Positions 25,154-33,014 of a stretch of 63,870 nucleotides of DNA are shown piece after piece. A model generated the notes under the pieces. That model had not been told where the DNA came from, searched no databases, and saw nothing but the letters and a program-made list of their open reading frames with translations. The stretch spans positions 1 through 63,870 of the forward strand of contig CAITKP010000010.1 of NCBI GenBank assembly GCA_903892995.1, written 5' to 3'. The stretch is from an uncultured Campylobacterales bacterium (GTDB taxonomy: Bacteria > Campylobacterota > Campylobacteria > Campylobacterales > Sulfurimonadaceae). A program made the position numbers and the translations under genes. How positions within the stretch are numbered: position 1 is the stretch's first letter; each line of letters starts with the position of its first letter.

Positions 25154-26403
25154 GACAATGCTCCTTGCAGATCTCTTTGTTGTGTTTCAAAAAGAATCTG
25201 GTTTTGTTTTAATTCACTTACCCCATACTCATTTAAAAGTAATGGTAACTCAGTATCACGCAGTTTTTTTAGTCTTTCGAGTGTTTCAGCCACAAACTCT
25301 AGCTCAATTGAAAACTCAGTTGCTAGTGCCGTTATATCATCTATATCTATTTGTGAAAGAGGTTTGCCATAAAGGGAGAGCTGGTGTTCTACTGTTTGTT
25401 TTTCACCTTTAGCAAAGGTTAAATCATAGGCTGGTGTAGCTGTATATTTAAAATCTCTATCGCACATAAAGGAGAAGTTTCTACTGTGATCATCTTGATT
25501 GACAAACATATAGTTAAAAAGCATCTGTAAAAAGAGTTGTTTTAGACTACCTAATGCTCCTAGTTTTACCGCTGTTCTAAGGAGATCCTCGTAGCCAATT
25601 GTTCTTGGTATATTATAATCAAGATGCAAAAGTCCCGCTAATGAGTGCACATGATATCTTTTCCCACTTGGCTCAATATCAAATCTTTTTGTTACAAAGT
25701 GGTGTTTACCATCAGTCTCTGCCAAATAGCAATCCATCATATTAAGACCTGATTTTTTTGCCAACAGGTAGTAGATGTACTCGACTTTAGAGTATGTAGA
25801 TCTAGTTTCATCATCATTCGCAGTGTCATCATACTTGATTATGGCATGGATAAATCCCTCTTTTAGAGGCTTGGTTTTATCCCCTAAAAACACCTCTTTT
25901 GTTTCAAGGTTGATAGCTCCAACTGCTTTACTTCTGGCTCCGCCTACAAAAGAGTGAGCACTGATCAAAAAGGCATCCTGCAAAGAGTGATAATCACCAC
26001 CTTTTTTAAGCTCTTTTACCTTTTCAAACATCGATTTTAATTCTACAGTTTGTTCAAAATCATTTTCTTTTTCCATAGAGGGTTCATAACTAATAGCTCC
26101 CAAACCTCGATCGCCTATAAAAAGTAGTTCATCACTGACGGTTGGGTATTTATTTGAGTTTATTAAAAAAAAGTTGTTAAGAATCTCATTTCCAAAATTT
26201 CCAGGTAATGAATCGCTTATAAATCCAGCGACTCGTTCTAAGTGCACAAGATTTGTAGTGTCAATCTCTTTTTGATGTGAGTTTAAAATTAAAGGGCTTA
26301 CTTTATGACACATATCATCGACTTGTTTGAGATACACCCTATCTCCATCTTGATACATATCTGCTATGTGCTGATCAAAAATATATATTGAAATTTTTTG
26401 CAT
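25150..26403 (-). CDS. hipA: HipA-family serine/threonine kinase toxin
   Basis: A 417-residue HipA-type kinase. SFVGGARSKA at 151-160 matches the HipA loop carrying the autophosphorylated Ser, NQDDHSRNF at 302-310 is the catalytic segment, and PAYDLTF at 325-331 is the metal-binding segment. HipA toxins phosphorylate aminoacyl-tRNA synthetases or related targets and cause dormancy. Key residues are present, so it is probably active. AAGGACTTTGT precedes the ATG. It is not preceded by the RGACA box, so it is controlled separately from the surrounding island. Confidence 0.88.
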   Translation of the reverse strand: MQKISIYIFDQHIADMYQDGDRVYLKQVDDMCHKVSPLILNSHQKEIDTTNLVHLERVAGFISDSLPGNFGNEILNNFFLINSNKYPTVSDELLFIGDRGLGAISYEPSMEKENDFEQTVELKSMFEKVKELKKGGDYHSLQDAFLISAHSFVGGARSKAVGAINLETKEVFLGDKTKPLKEGFIHAIIKYDDTANDDETRSTYSKVEYIYYLLAKKSGLNMMDCYLAETDGKHHFVTKRFDIEPSGKRYHVHSLAGLLHLDYNIPRTIGYEDLLRTAVKLGALGSLKQLFLQMLFNYMFVNQDDHSRNFSFMCDRDFKYTATPAYDLTFAKGEKQTVEHQLSLYGKPLSQIDIDDITALATEFSIELEFVAETLERLKKLRDTELPLLLNEYGVSELKQNQILFETQQRDLQGALS

Positions 26404-26417
26404 ACAAAGTCCTTATA

Positions 26418-26470
26418 CATATATATTTGTAATAATAACCAATAATTCTATTTAAATACAAATATATATG
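26418..26470. promoter_or_regulatory. Perfect inverted repeat upstream of hipA
   Basis: CATATATATTTGTA (26418-26431) and TACAAATATATATG (26457-26470) are exact 14-bp inverted copies 25 bp apart, ending 14 bp before the hipA start. They are likely operators for the Xre protein; HipB-type repressors are known to bind such repeats. Confidence 0.6.
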
Positions 26471-26532
26471 ATTAATAATAAAACCAAAAAGCGTTATTTA
26501 GACTTTGCAAATTTTTTCATAAATTCTAGGTC

Positions 26533-27108
26533 CTACTTGTTCAACTTATCAATCTCTTCATCCATCACTTTTAATGAATCCTTCGCTTGCTCTTTTTGAT
26601 ACTTCGCCGCCACTGATCCATAAGTTTCATGTAAACCATCTTTTAACTCTTGGAGCGATTTAGAAGTAAGTTGCATCCTGACCCATACCTCGCCAGCAGG
26701 AGATATCCAAATATTACTACGTCTTACACCAACTAGAGTCTGGTGTGCTATTGTACGAGATGTTTCTGAGCGCACTGTATCTAGTTCTATCCCTTTTTTC
26801 TTGCCTATAATCTGTTTAAAACTCTCATTCATAGCAGATACTTTTACCTCAATCTGGCGAGCCAAAGAGACTCTTGCCGCATTTTCAGCTTCATCTATTG
26901 CAAATTGGATTCCTAAATCTGTGATCTGAGCATTTCCAGAAGCACTAAGTGATGTCGTGTTATTATCGGGGTTTAGCACCCAAATGGGAGCTTTTTCAAG
27001 CTCATTGTGATACGCCTTTGGTTCAATCGGTAAAGATACACTTTTACTGCATCCAACTAACATTGCAGCCAATCCTATTGCTATAAATAGACCTGTTGTT
27101 TTATTCAT
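26533..27108 (-). CDS. LPP20-family lipoprotein
   Basis: 191 residues with a lipoprotein signal (AMLVGC, lipidated Cys at residue 20) and the LPP20 fold: PIWVLNP, then LSASGNAQI, AIDEAENAARVSLARQIEVKV and late WISPAGEVWVRMQL. LPP20 proteins are outer-membrane or periplasmic lipoproteins of Campylobacterota with unclear functions. It follows the second lipoprotein by 24 bp with its own CAGGAGAAATAAG site, and it lies in the unit started by box 8. Confidence 0.8.
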   Translation of the reverse strand: MNKTTGLFIAIGLAAMLVGCSKSVSLPIEPKAYHNELEKAPIWVLNPDNNTTSLSASGNAQITDLGIQFAIDEAENAARVSLARQIEVKVSAMNESFKQIIGKKKGIELDTVRSETSRTIAHQTLVGVRRSNIWISPAGEVWVRMQLTSKSLQELKDGLHETYGSVAAKYQKEQAKDSLKVMDEEIDKLNK

Positions 27109-27132
27109 CTTATTTCTCCTGTATTTTTTTAT

Positions 27133-28041
27133 TTAATAATTTTGCAATGCATCTTTAAGACCACTCTTTAAAAGGGCCCTTTGCATCTTCTGTTTTACAT
27201 TACGTTGGGATGTGAGTTTTGATTTGCCCTCATCTACAGATTTCTGCTCTAGAGAGTAAAGTGTCTCTTTACATTCAGACACCAAATCCAATGAAACATT
27301 CATGACACACAAATAATGTCCGTTATTCATTTGATGAAACTCAAATGAATGTTTTTCGATCAAAGTCCCCTCCCCTTTCTCTGATATATTAATATTTATC
27401 TGAGCGAAAACAGGTGCAATTAGTGAAGAATCTCCGCTTACATGTAAAGCTTTTTTTTCAAACACGGTGTACCCTAATTCATCTATCTCCTCAACTATTT
27501 TACTTTCAGGATTGTATGTTCGTAAAAGAGCGCGTTTTGTAATGATTTGTTCTTTACGATATGTGTAATTCTCTCTTTGTGACCTATTCATACAATGTGC
27601 TTTTGGATTGTTTTGCTTAAGCCAATAGATATCATCTTTTAAACTTTCTTCAAGACTGTCAGCTACACTTTGCGTTGTTACACATGTTCTTACAAAATAT
27701 GCCTTATCAAGTATCGTAGAGCTTATTTCCTCTTTTTCAATAATCGGTCTTGAAATTATTGGAAAGAGATTTTTGATACTAAGGTTAGATTTTTTGATTC
27801 TCTCAATTTGACCATTGGTATAAGTTGTGTTACTTTCATTTACAGCATTAATGAGCAATCCTATAGCATGTGAGAGTGAAGAAAGACTCTGTTCTTTTGC
27901 AATTTCTGAAAACTCTCCAGAACCATCACCACAAACCATGTTTTCATTGCTCTTTTGAAAATACCATTCTGGGGGTGTAGGTTGTGCGCATCCGCCAAAC
28001 GCCATCAAAACAAGCATACTAGTGAGTATCCACTGGATCAA
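27133..28041 (-). CDS. LPP20-like lipoprotein, 302 aa
   Basis: A lipoprotein with the lipobox AFGGC and a mature region starting AQPTPPEWYFQKSNEN, then CGDGSGEFSEIAKEQSLSSL, which resembles the N-terminal part of LPP20 proteins. The ORF is open from 28095, but a TTG at 28041 is preceded by CCGGAGAAAAAA and gives a compact signal peptide (MIQWILTSMLVLMAFGGC), so I place the start there; this is uncertain. The gene overlaps the end of 28019-28240 by 23 bp, so the two are coupled. It shares the box 8 transcript. Confidence 0.65.
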   Translation of the reverse strand: MIQWILTSMLVLMAFGGCAQPTPPEWYFQKSNENMVCGDGSGEFSEIAKEQSLSSLSHAIGLLINAVNESNTTYTNGQIERIKKSNLSIKNLFPIISRPIIEKEEISSTILDKAYFVRTCVTTQSVADSLEESLKDDIYWLKQNNPKAHCMNRSQRENYTYRKEQIITKRALLRTYNPESKIVEEIDELGYTVFEKKALHVSGDSSLIAPVFAQININISEKGEGTLIEKHSFEFHQMNNGHYLCVMNVSLDLVSECKETLYSLEQKSVDEGKSKLTSQRNVKQKMQRALLKSGLKDALQNY

Positions 28042-28240
28042 TTTTTTCTCCGGTAAGTTGATAGAGCTTTTCTTCAGGTGTAAGTGACGTATCAATCCCT
28101 TTATCTTCTTTATGTGATTTGTTTGTGGATATTATTGTCTTTGGCTTTTTTTGAGATGAATTTTTTAAAATATTCTCTTCACCACTACAAGAGCGAATCA
28201 ATACAACAATAATTAGAAACCATATTAAAAATTGCATCTC
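28019..28240 (-). CDS. Small membrane-anchored hypothetical protein
   Basis: 73 residues: MQFLIWFLIIVVLIRSC forms a membrane or signal segment, followed by a hydrophilic Lys/Ser-rich part and a C-terminal LTPEEKLYQLTGEKID. An ORF begins at 28288, but that lies inside the conserved promoter box; the ATG at 28240 has AAGGAAAATAGAG upstream. It is first in the lipoprotein unit, with box 8 ending 42 bp upstream. A Cys follows the hydrophobic segment but the lipobox is not canonical. Confidence 0.6.
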   Translation of the reverse strand, partial: EMQFLIWFLIIVVLIRSCSGEENILKNSSQKKPKTIISTNKSHKEDKGIDTSLTPEEKLYQLTGEKIDPVDTH

Positions 28241-28265
28241 TATTTTCCTTGTGTTTTGTAAGAAA

Positions 28266-28298
28266 ATTATAGGAAAATATTTGGACACGTAGTTGTCT
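28266..28298 (-). promoter_or_regulatory. Box 8: conserved promoter box and -10 for the lipoprotein unit
   Basis: On the plus strand the box is GGACA-cgtagt-TGTCT at 28283-28298. With the gene, a consensus TATAAT (28266-28271) follows after 11 bp. This is the rightmost copy seen. Confidence 0.75.
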
Positions 28299-28784
28299 TA
28301 TTTTTTATATTGAAATATATGTAAACTTGTCATATGACTAGAAAGGAAAATATATCTAAAAATGTTACTAACGCTGTATTAGGTTCAAATAGATAATTAG
28401 TTGTAAAAATATAAACAAGTGGTTCAAAAAATATTGTATAAAATACTAATTGATCTCTCGATTTATTTCGCCCTACTCTCTTAAAAAGAGATTTTTAGTG
28501 AGCTATTTTTAAGAGGTCAATGATAGTATTCGTTTATTTCTCTTCTGCATGTAAATTATTACTTTCTTCTGTTTTACCTAAGAGTATATTAGATGTTAGG
28601 CGTTTTATACTACATAGAGACCTTAAAGAACTTGAAGCGCATTGGAGTGAACTCTTTTGTTCAAACTTTTTGTGTATCCTAAGAATGTTTTGTAATTATG
28701 CTCCTTTAGAAATATGCAATTTAATAATATGTATTTGTTGTATACAAATGTATATAATGTATAGGATACCCCAAATACCCGCTT
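28299..28784. other. Gene-free stretch before the iterons
   Basis: No convincing gene lies here. A 10-bp inverted repeat, CTCTTAAAAA (28478-28487) with TTTTTAAGAG (28506-28515), could form a hairpin. An 89-codon plus-strand ORF (28520-28789) has no ribosome site and an unlikely composition, so I do not call it. Confidence 0.4.
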
Positions 28785-29183
28785 ATTAGGGGTAGATAAA
28801 AGTGTATTAGGGGTTTTATTTAGAGTATTAAGAGTAATAAATAGGGTAATAGAGTATTAAAAATCAGGGTATTAGAGGTTTTAAAATTTACCTCCATAGA
28901 GTATTAGGGGATAAATTATTAATTTACTATTAGCCTTTAGGGTATTAAGGGTCTGTATTCAGTACATATTATTATATGTTTTCACCTAAATTGATCAGGA
29001 TTCTCTATCAATTAAGGTATTAGGGGTAAGTTGATATCTTTTTTAGAGTATTAGGGGTTTATTCTTTCAAATACTTCTAATATTCTAAGGTATTTGGCGA
29101 TAAAAATTGACTTATTAGGGTTTATTACCAAAATACCCCTAATATTATAAGGTATTTGATATGTATAATAGAATATTAGGGGT
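28785..29183. repeat. Iteron array, probable plasmid replication origin
   Basis: The 9-mer ATTAGGGGT occurs five times in direct orientation (28785, 28806, 29019, 29050, 29175) and once inverted (29135). Near copies lie at 28871 (ATTAGAGGT), 28903 (ATTAGGGGA), 28944 (ATTAAGGGT) and 29114 (ATTAGGGT). Most are preceded by GT or AT. The array lies in a very AT-rich stretch just past the 3' end of the Rep gene, the standard layout of an iteron-controlled origin. Rep would bind here to open DNA and set copy number. Confidence 0.85.
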
Positions 29184-29186
29184 AAA

Positions 29187-30083
29187 TTATTGATCTACAA
29201 GTGGTAGGGGTTTAATATAATAGTGAGATTTAGATTCTATTTCATTAAATACAAGTGTTTCATCTCCAACTAAAGTAATTCCAAATTTAACTCTAAGGAG
29301 TTCTTGTATATCAGTGCTTTTTAATAATTTGATATTTCTTTCAAGTTCAATATGTGACATGATTTTGTCTGTTTGAAGTTTATCAATTAGATTGCTGATT
29401 TTAATTTTAGAATCTTTACCATTATTGATAAGCATATATCGTACCACTGCTTTAACAAATGTATTATCAATACTTACAATATCATCAATATAATTTGAGT
29501 AATCTAATATCTCTGTACGGGCTAAAAAGGCTGTATAAGCCTCTGAAAATACAACTTTTATAGTTTTTTCACCAGATTTAATGGCATTGCCATTTTCATC
29601 TTTTTTTGTAATACCAGTTACTGTATCAATAAAATCAAATGAAAAGTCATCCCCATCATCATTTATGAAACGAATACGACATTCTGCAATTTCATTTATT
29701 TTATTAGAGAGCCATTCTTTATTTGATGTGGTAACTCCTAAGCGTTTTAGTATTTGGTAAGCTGACATTTCTACACTAAAACGACGATCATTCTTATTGA
29801 ATACTTTTTCTCCAGTTAACAAAACTTCGAGAATATCTTTATGAATTTGTCCTAAGAGACGAGCTCGAACTTGAAGACGACCAAAAAGGTTATGTTCTAA
29901 TTCAAGTACTTGATTACTTTTTATAAAACGTTTATGGATATCAGAATTTTCAATTCTTTTAAAAGGAAGAAAAATTGATGAAGAGTTTTCTAAAAGTGAT
30001 GAACATGCACGATTAATATTTGGCGCAGAATTGATAAATTCCATAATTGATAAACTAAGTTCATTAGATTCGTTATCTGACAT
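29187..30083 (-). CDS. Iteron-binding plasmid replication initiator (Rep)
   Basis: A 298-residue soluble protein next to the iteron array. It contains two winged-helix-like parts: residues about 60-140 (FGRLQVRARLLG, SAYQILKRLGVTT) and 190-260 (VSIDNTFVKAVVRYML, ISNLIDKLQTDK). This layout fits Rep_3 or IncQ RepC-like initiators, but I cannot name the family firmly. The ATG at 30083 has GGGGAGGGGAACTT upstream; the ORF start at 30110 would overlap the upstream helicase gene. It follows the helicase gene by 16 bp. Confidence 0.7.
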   Translation of the reverse strand: MSDNESNELSLSIMEFINSAPNINRACSSLLENSSSIFLPFKRIENSDIHKRFIKSNQVLELEHNLFGRLQVRARLLGQIHKDILEVLLTGEKVFNKNDRRFSVEMSAYQILKRLGVTTSNKEWLSNKINEIAECRIRFINDDGDDFSFDFIDTVTGITKKDENGNAIKSGEKTIKVVFSEAYTAFLARTEILDYSNYIDDIVSIDNTFVKAVVRYMLINNGKDSKIKISNLIDKLQTDKIMSHIELERNIKLLKSTDIQELLRVKFGITLVGDETLVFNEIESKSHYYIKPLPLVDQ

Positions 30084-30099
30084 AAGTTCCCCTCCCCTA

Positions 30100-31509
30100 T
30101 TAGTCTTCAAATTTTAAGCCAGCTGCAGTTGCAGCTTTAATTTTTTTATCAATAATAACTTGTTCTTCTGGAGTGGGTTCTATTTCAGAAGGAATATCAA
30201 CTATGCGTATTCTAGCGCCAAGAGGTTGGTCGCTTTTTCTAGATGGGGATGCTTTTTCCTTGATGAACCTGTTTTTTTTAGTATTTTCTGGAAGTTGTTT
30301 TGTTTCAGTGTAATTTACAACTTTAAGAGGTTTTGATGGGAATAGCTTGATATCTTGTTGATAACCAAAAAATTGATGTGCACCATAATTATCTTTTGTT
30401 AGTAATACTCGGCGAAGTGATTCATCAAACGTATCCATGTCCGAATTTTCTTTTGGCTTTATTTTTTCAAATTCATAAACAGCTCTTACTGCATCAACAA
30501 AAGCAGAAGCTCCACGGGTTTTACTTTCATTTCCCACCCTATTTCCTTTTGAACTATGATGAATAAAAATTATTGTTTTACCCTCTTTTGCTGCCCATTG
30601 TGTAAATAATTGCATAAATTGTCTAGCATGTGCATTGTTATTTTCATCACCAGTAAAAAATCCAATGAGTGGATCGATGATAATAAGTTCATACTCTTTG
30701 AGTTTATTTTTCATTTGATAAAACTCAGGTTTTACAATTGCTTCTCCAGATGATTTGAATGTCATTAATGGAAAAGTTTGACTGTCTGAAATGTCAATTA
30801 AGTTGATATATTTGTGAAAAGGATCTTTTATTACATTGTTACATATGTCTTGAGCTCTCTGCTTTGAAATTCCTGCAGGGTCTTCTGAGAGCCAAAGAAA
30901 AACCTTCTTTGTATATTCTTTTTCACTTATATATCGTAATGCAATTTGTAAAGCCGCATATGTCTTTCCAGTCCCTCCTCCCGCAGAAAATAATGTAATA
31001 GTTTTTTTTGGTATTGGCAACCAGTTTTTACAAAGAAACTCAGGCTCTTCATTACTAATATCTTGCATACTATTAATTGTAAAAGCATCTAATGATTCAT
31101 CATTTCTTAATTTTTCTGCAGTAGATTCAAAAGCAGAAAGAAGTTCATCTCCCTCAACTTCCTCAGAAAGCTGTTTTAGGTTAATAATTGATTGTAAAAT
31201 TTCTCTCTTTTTTGCTAATTTTTTAATTGTTAATAAATAATGTTCAATATTTGTTGTGGGATTTGCTGAAAGTATTGCAAGCATTGTTGATTCATCAAAT
31301 ACTTTATTCCGTCTTAATTCATTAGCTAAGAAATCTTCATCAATAGGTTTATTGAATATCTGTAAAGAAAGAATTGCTTTAACAATATTTTGGTGAGTTG
31401 CAAAATAAAAATTTTCAGGATCTAATTTGATTTTTTGTAGCAAAGATGGATCGAAAATTATTGAACTCAATAGGGTTTGTTCCATTGCAAGATTAAAATA
31501 ATTATCCAT
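30100..31509 (-). CDS. repA: Plasmid replicative helicase, RepA-like AAA ATPase with a DnaB N-terminal domain
   Basis: 469 residues. The first 100 or so match the DnaB N-terminal domain (MEQTLLSSIIFDPSLLQKI, FYFATHQNIVKAI, PTTNIEHYL). The second part is a RepA/AAA_25 hexameric helicase: GGGTGKT at 177-183 (Walker A), ELIIIDPLIGFF near 275 (Walker B) and IFIHHSSKG near 320, then GASAFVDAVRAVYEF. RSF1010-type RepA helicases normally lack the DnaB N-terminal domain, so this is a hybrid layout. It would unwind the iteron origin with Rep. The ATG at 31509 has AAGGTGTTAATTG upstream. Confidence 0.85.
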   Translation of the reverse strand: MDNYFNLAMEQTLLSSIIFDPSLLQKIKLDPENFYFATHQNIVKAILSLQIFNKPIDEDFLANELRRNKVFDESTMLAILSANPTTNIEHYLLTIKKLAKKREILQSIINLKQLSEEVEGDELLSAFESTAEKLRNDESLDAFTINSMQDISNEEPEFLCKNWLPIPKKTITLFSAGGGTGKTYAALQIALRYISEKEYTKKVFLWLSEDPAGISKQRAQDICNNVIKDPFHKYINLIDISDSQTFPLMTFKSSGEAIVKPEFYQMKNKLKEYELIIIDPLIGFFTGDENNNAHARQFMQLFTQWAAKEGKTIIFIHHSSKGNRVGNESKTRGASAFVDAVRAVYEFEKIKPKENSDMDTFDESLRRVLLTKDNYGAHQFFGYQQDIKLFPSKPLKVVNYTETKQLPENTKKNRFIKEKASPSRKSDQPLGARIRIVDIPSEIEPTPEEQVIIDKKIKAATAAGLKFED

Positions 31510-31676
31510 CAATTAACACCTTATAACCCTTTTTTAAAATTATTGTCATTATATGGTAATAGTTTTAAGTGAAAGATTAAATTTAAAGTATTATGGGTAT
31601 TTACTTAGAATTTGATTTTACAGACCCGCTTTCAACTTTAATTTTAAATATAAATTAGTAATAAAGGTACCCAAAA

Positions 31677-31776
31677 TGCTAGTTAAAAAGTAGGTTTGAA
31701 AGTTGCTAGATCCATAAGAAAAGCTCGTGGAAGCGGGATTCTTATGGAAGAGAAAATTATAACGGTGTTCTGTTAA
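31677..31776 (+). mobile_element. IS remnant A, 5' end of a transposase (IS982-like, tentative)
   Basis: About 100 bp are nearly identical to the reverse complement of 40831-40928, including GATCCATAAGAAAAGCTCGT and the start of an ORF at 31744 reading MEEKIITVFC. After the shared part the frame is lost by a missing T (31772 region) but continues IDDLL in another frame, as in IS982-type transposases. Only the left end remains. It lies between repA and the par region. Confidence 0.6.
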
Positions 31777-31978
31777 TAGATGATTTATTAGATATAAAAA
31801 GAAAGTAGAGATTGCGTTCTCAATAATCACTGGAAGATTTGGCAAAGTCATTAAAGCCACTTCAATTGATAGCTTTTTAACTAAACTCAAATTTTTTATT
31901 ACTGCTTATTCAATGGATTGCTTCTTAAAGCTCTCTGATGAACGGCAAAAACTACTAGAAATTTGAGTTATTTATTAT

Positions 31979-31998
31979 TTATCCATCCGGATAGATAA
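31979..31998. promoter_or_regulatory. Par palindrome 1
   Basis: A 20-bp palindrome centred on CCGG (TTATCCATCCGGATAGATAA) with one mismatched pair. It is an inverted copy of the palindrome at 32097-32122. Candidate centromere (parS) or operator for ParB or ParA. Confidence 0.6.
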
Positions 31999-32096
31999 TT
32001 GAAAAAATGAGATTTTTTTAAAAATTAGTTTCGTTATTATAAAAAATAAATCCACACTACTTATTTTTTTGGTATACTGTTACAAAGCTAAAATAA

Positions 32097-32122
32097 AAAT
32101 TATCTATCCGGATGGATAATTT
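32097..32122. promoter_or_regulatory. Par palindrome 2
   Basis: A near-perfect palindrome centred on CCGG, core ATCTATCCGGATGGAT, with a single mismatched pair, ending 14 bp before the parA start. The half-sites of both palindromes are the same. A promoter-like GGTATACT lies between them at about 32070. Confidence 0.6.
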
Positions 32123-32136
32123 AAAAAGGATACCGT

Positions 32137-33012
32137 ATGGGAATGGTATTATCCATAGTTAATCAAAAAGGTGGGGTCGGTAAAACAACGATGGCCCAGG
32201 CTCTAGCTAGAGAATTTGCGAAGACTTACAAAGTGCTACTTATAGATTTTGATGGACAAGCAACATTAACTGAGTTGATTGATTTAAATAATAATTTTGA
32301 TGAAAAGTATATTCAAGACTACATGAAGTCAGATAGTATTGTTAAAATATTTGAGCGAGAAACAATTGAACCACTAAATATTACTGGGATGCTCAAGGAT
32401 GAAAATGGAAAAACAATAGTTCCAATTAATGAATTACATTTTATACCATCACCTGGAAATATTATGGTTTCTGCAGCAGAGAGTGTAAGTGGTGGAAAAG
32501 ATATGTTATTGAATAAGTATCTTCAAAAGGTTAAAAATGAGTATGATTATATAATTATTGATGCTCTTCCTTCTGTTTCAACATTATTTCGTAATGTATT
32601 GTTAGCATCTGATGCACTGATTGTAACAATTCAAACTAAAACTAATGCGATTGCAGGAGCAAATGGATTTTTACAAGTATTAGATGATGTTTTGGGTGAT
32701 TATGAAAAAACATATAAACACCTTTTTATATTACCTACCATGTATAATAAGCAAAGACGTGATGATAAGGATACATTAGCTGAAATTATGAGTTCGTATA
32801 TGCAGTCATTGAAAACATATAAATCAATTGGGGCAATAACGACGACCTTACTGGAAGAAATTCCAGATCGTACGGTATTTTCGAATGCTCAAGCTGTACG
32901 TTATTTTCTTCAAGATTATATAGAAGGGTTTGATACTGGAAAACGAGATATTCTCCTGCTATTAGAAAACATAGCAAAAACAGTGACAGAGAAACTAAGA
33001 GGAGATAATTAA
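32137..33012 (+). CDS. parA: ParA-family partition ATPase
   Basis: 291 residues with KGGVGKTT (residues 11-18, deviant Walker A), LIDFDGQATLT near 36-46 and IIIDALPS near 138. ParA ATPases position plasmid copies along the nucleoid with ParB. AAAAGGATACCGT precedes the ATG at 32137; an in-frame ATG two codons later is possible. parB follows by 2 bp. The twin palindromes upstream are probable ParB or ParA sites. Confidence 0.93.
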   Translation: MGMVLSIVNQKGGVGKTTMAQALAREFAKTYKVLLIDFDGQATLTELIDLNNNFDEKYIQDYMKSDSIVKIFERETIEPLNITGMLKDENGKTIVPINELHFIPSPGNIMVSAAESVSGGKDMLLNKYLQKVKNEYDYIIIDALPSVSTLFRNVLLASDALIVTIQTKTNAIAGANGFLQVLDDVLGDYEKTYKHLFILPTMYNKQRRDDKDTLAEIMSSYMQSLKTYKSIGAITTTLLEEIPDRTVFSNAQAVRYFLQDYIEGFDTGKRDILLLLENIAKTVTEKLRGDN

Positions 33013-33014
33013 TT

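Noticed and set aside
28520-28789. 89-codon ORF on the plus strand before the iterons
   Set aside because: No ribosome site, unusual Cys/Ile-rich product and overlap with the beginning of the iteron region.
28785-29183. CRISPR array
   Set aside because: The repeats are 9 bp with irregular spacing, as expected for iterons; no Cas genes are present.
31618-31890. 90-codon ORF on the minus strand
   Set aside because: It is antisense to the IS remnant and has no ribosome site; the remnant explains the open frame.
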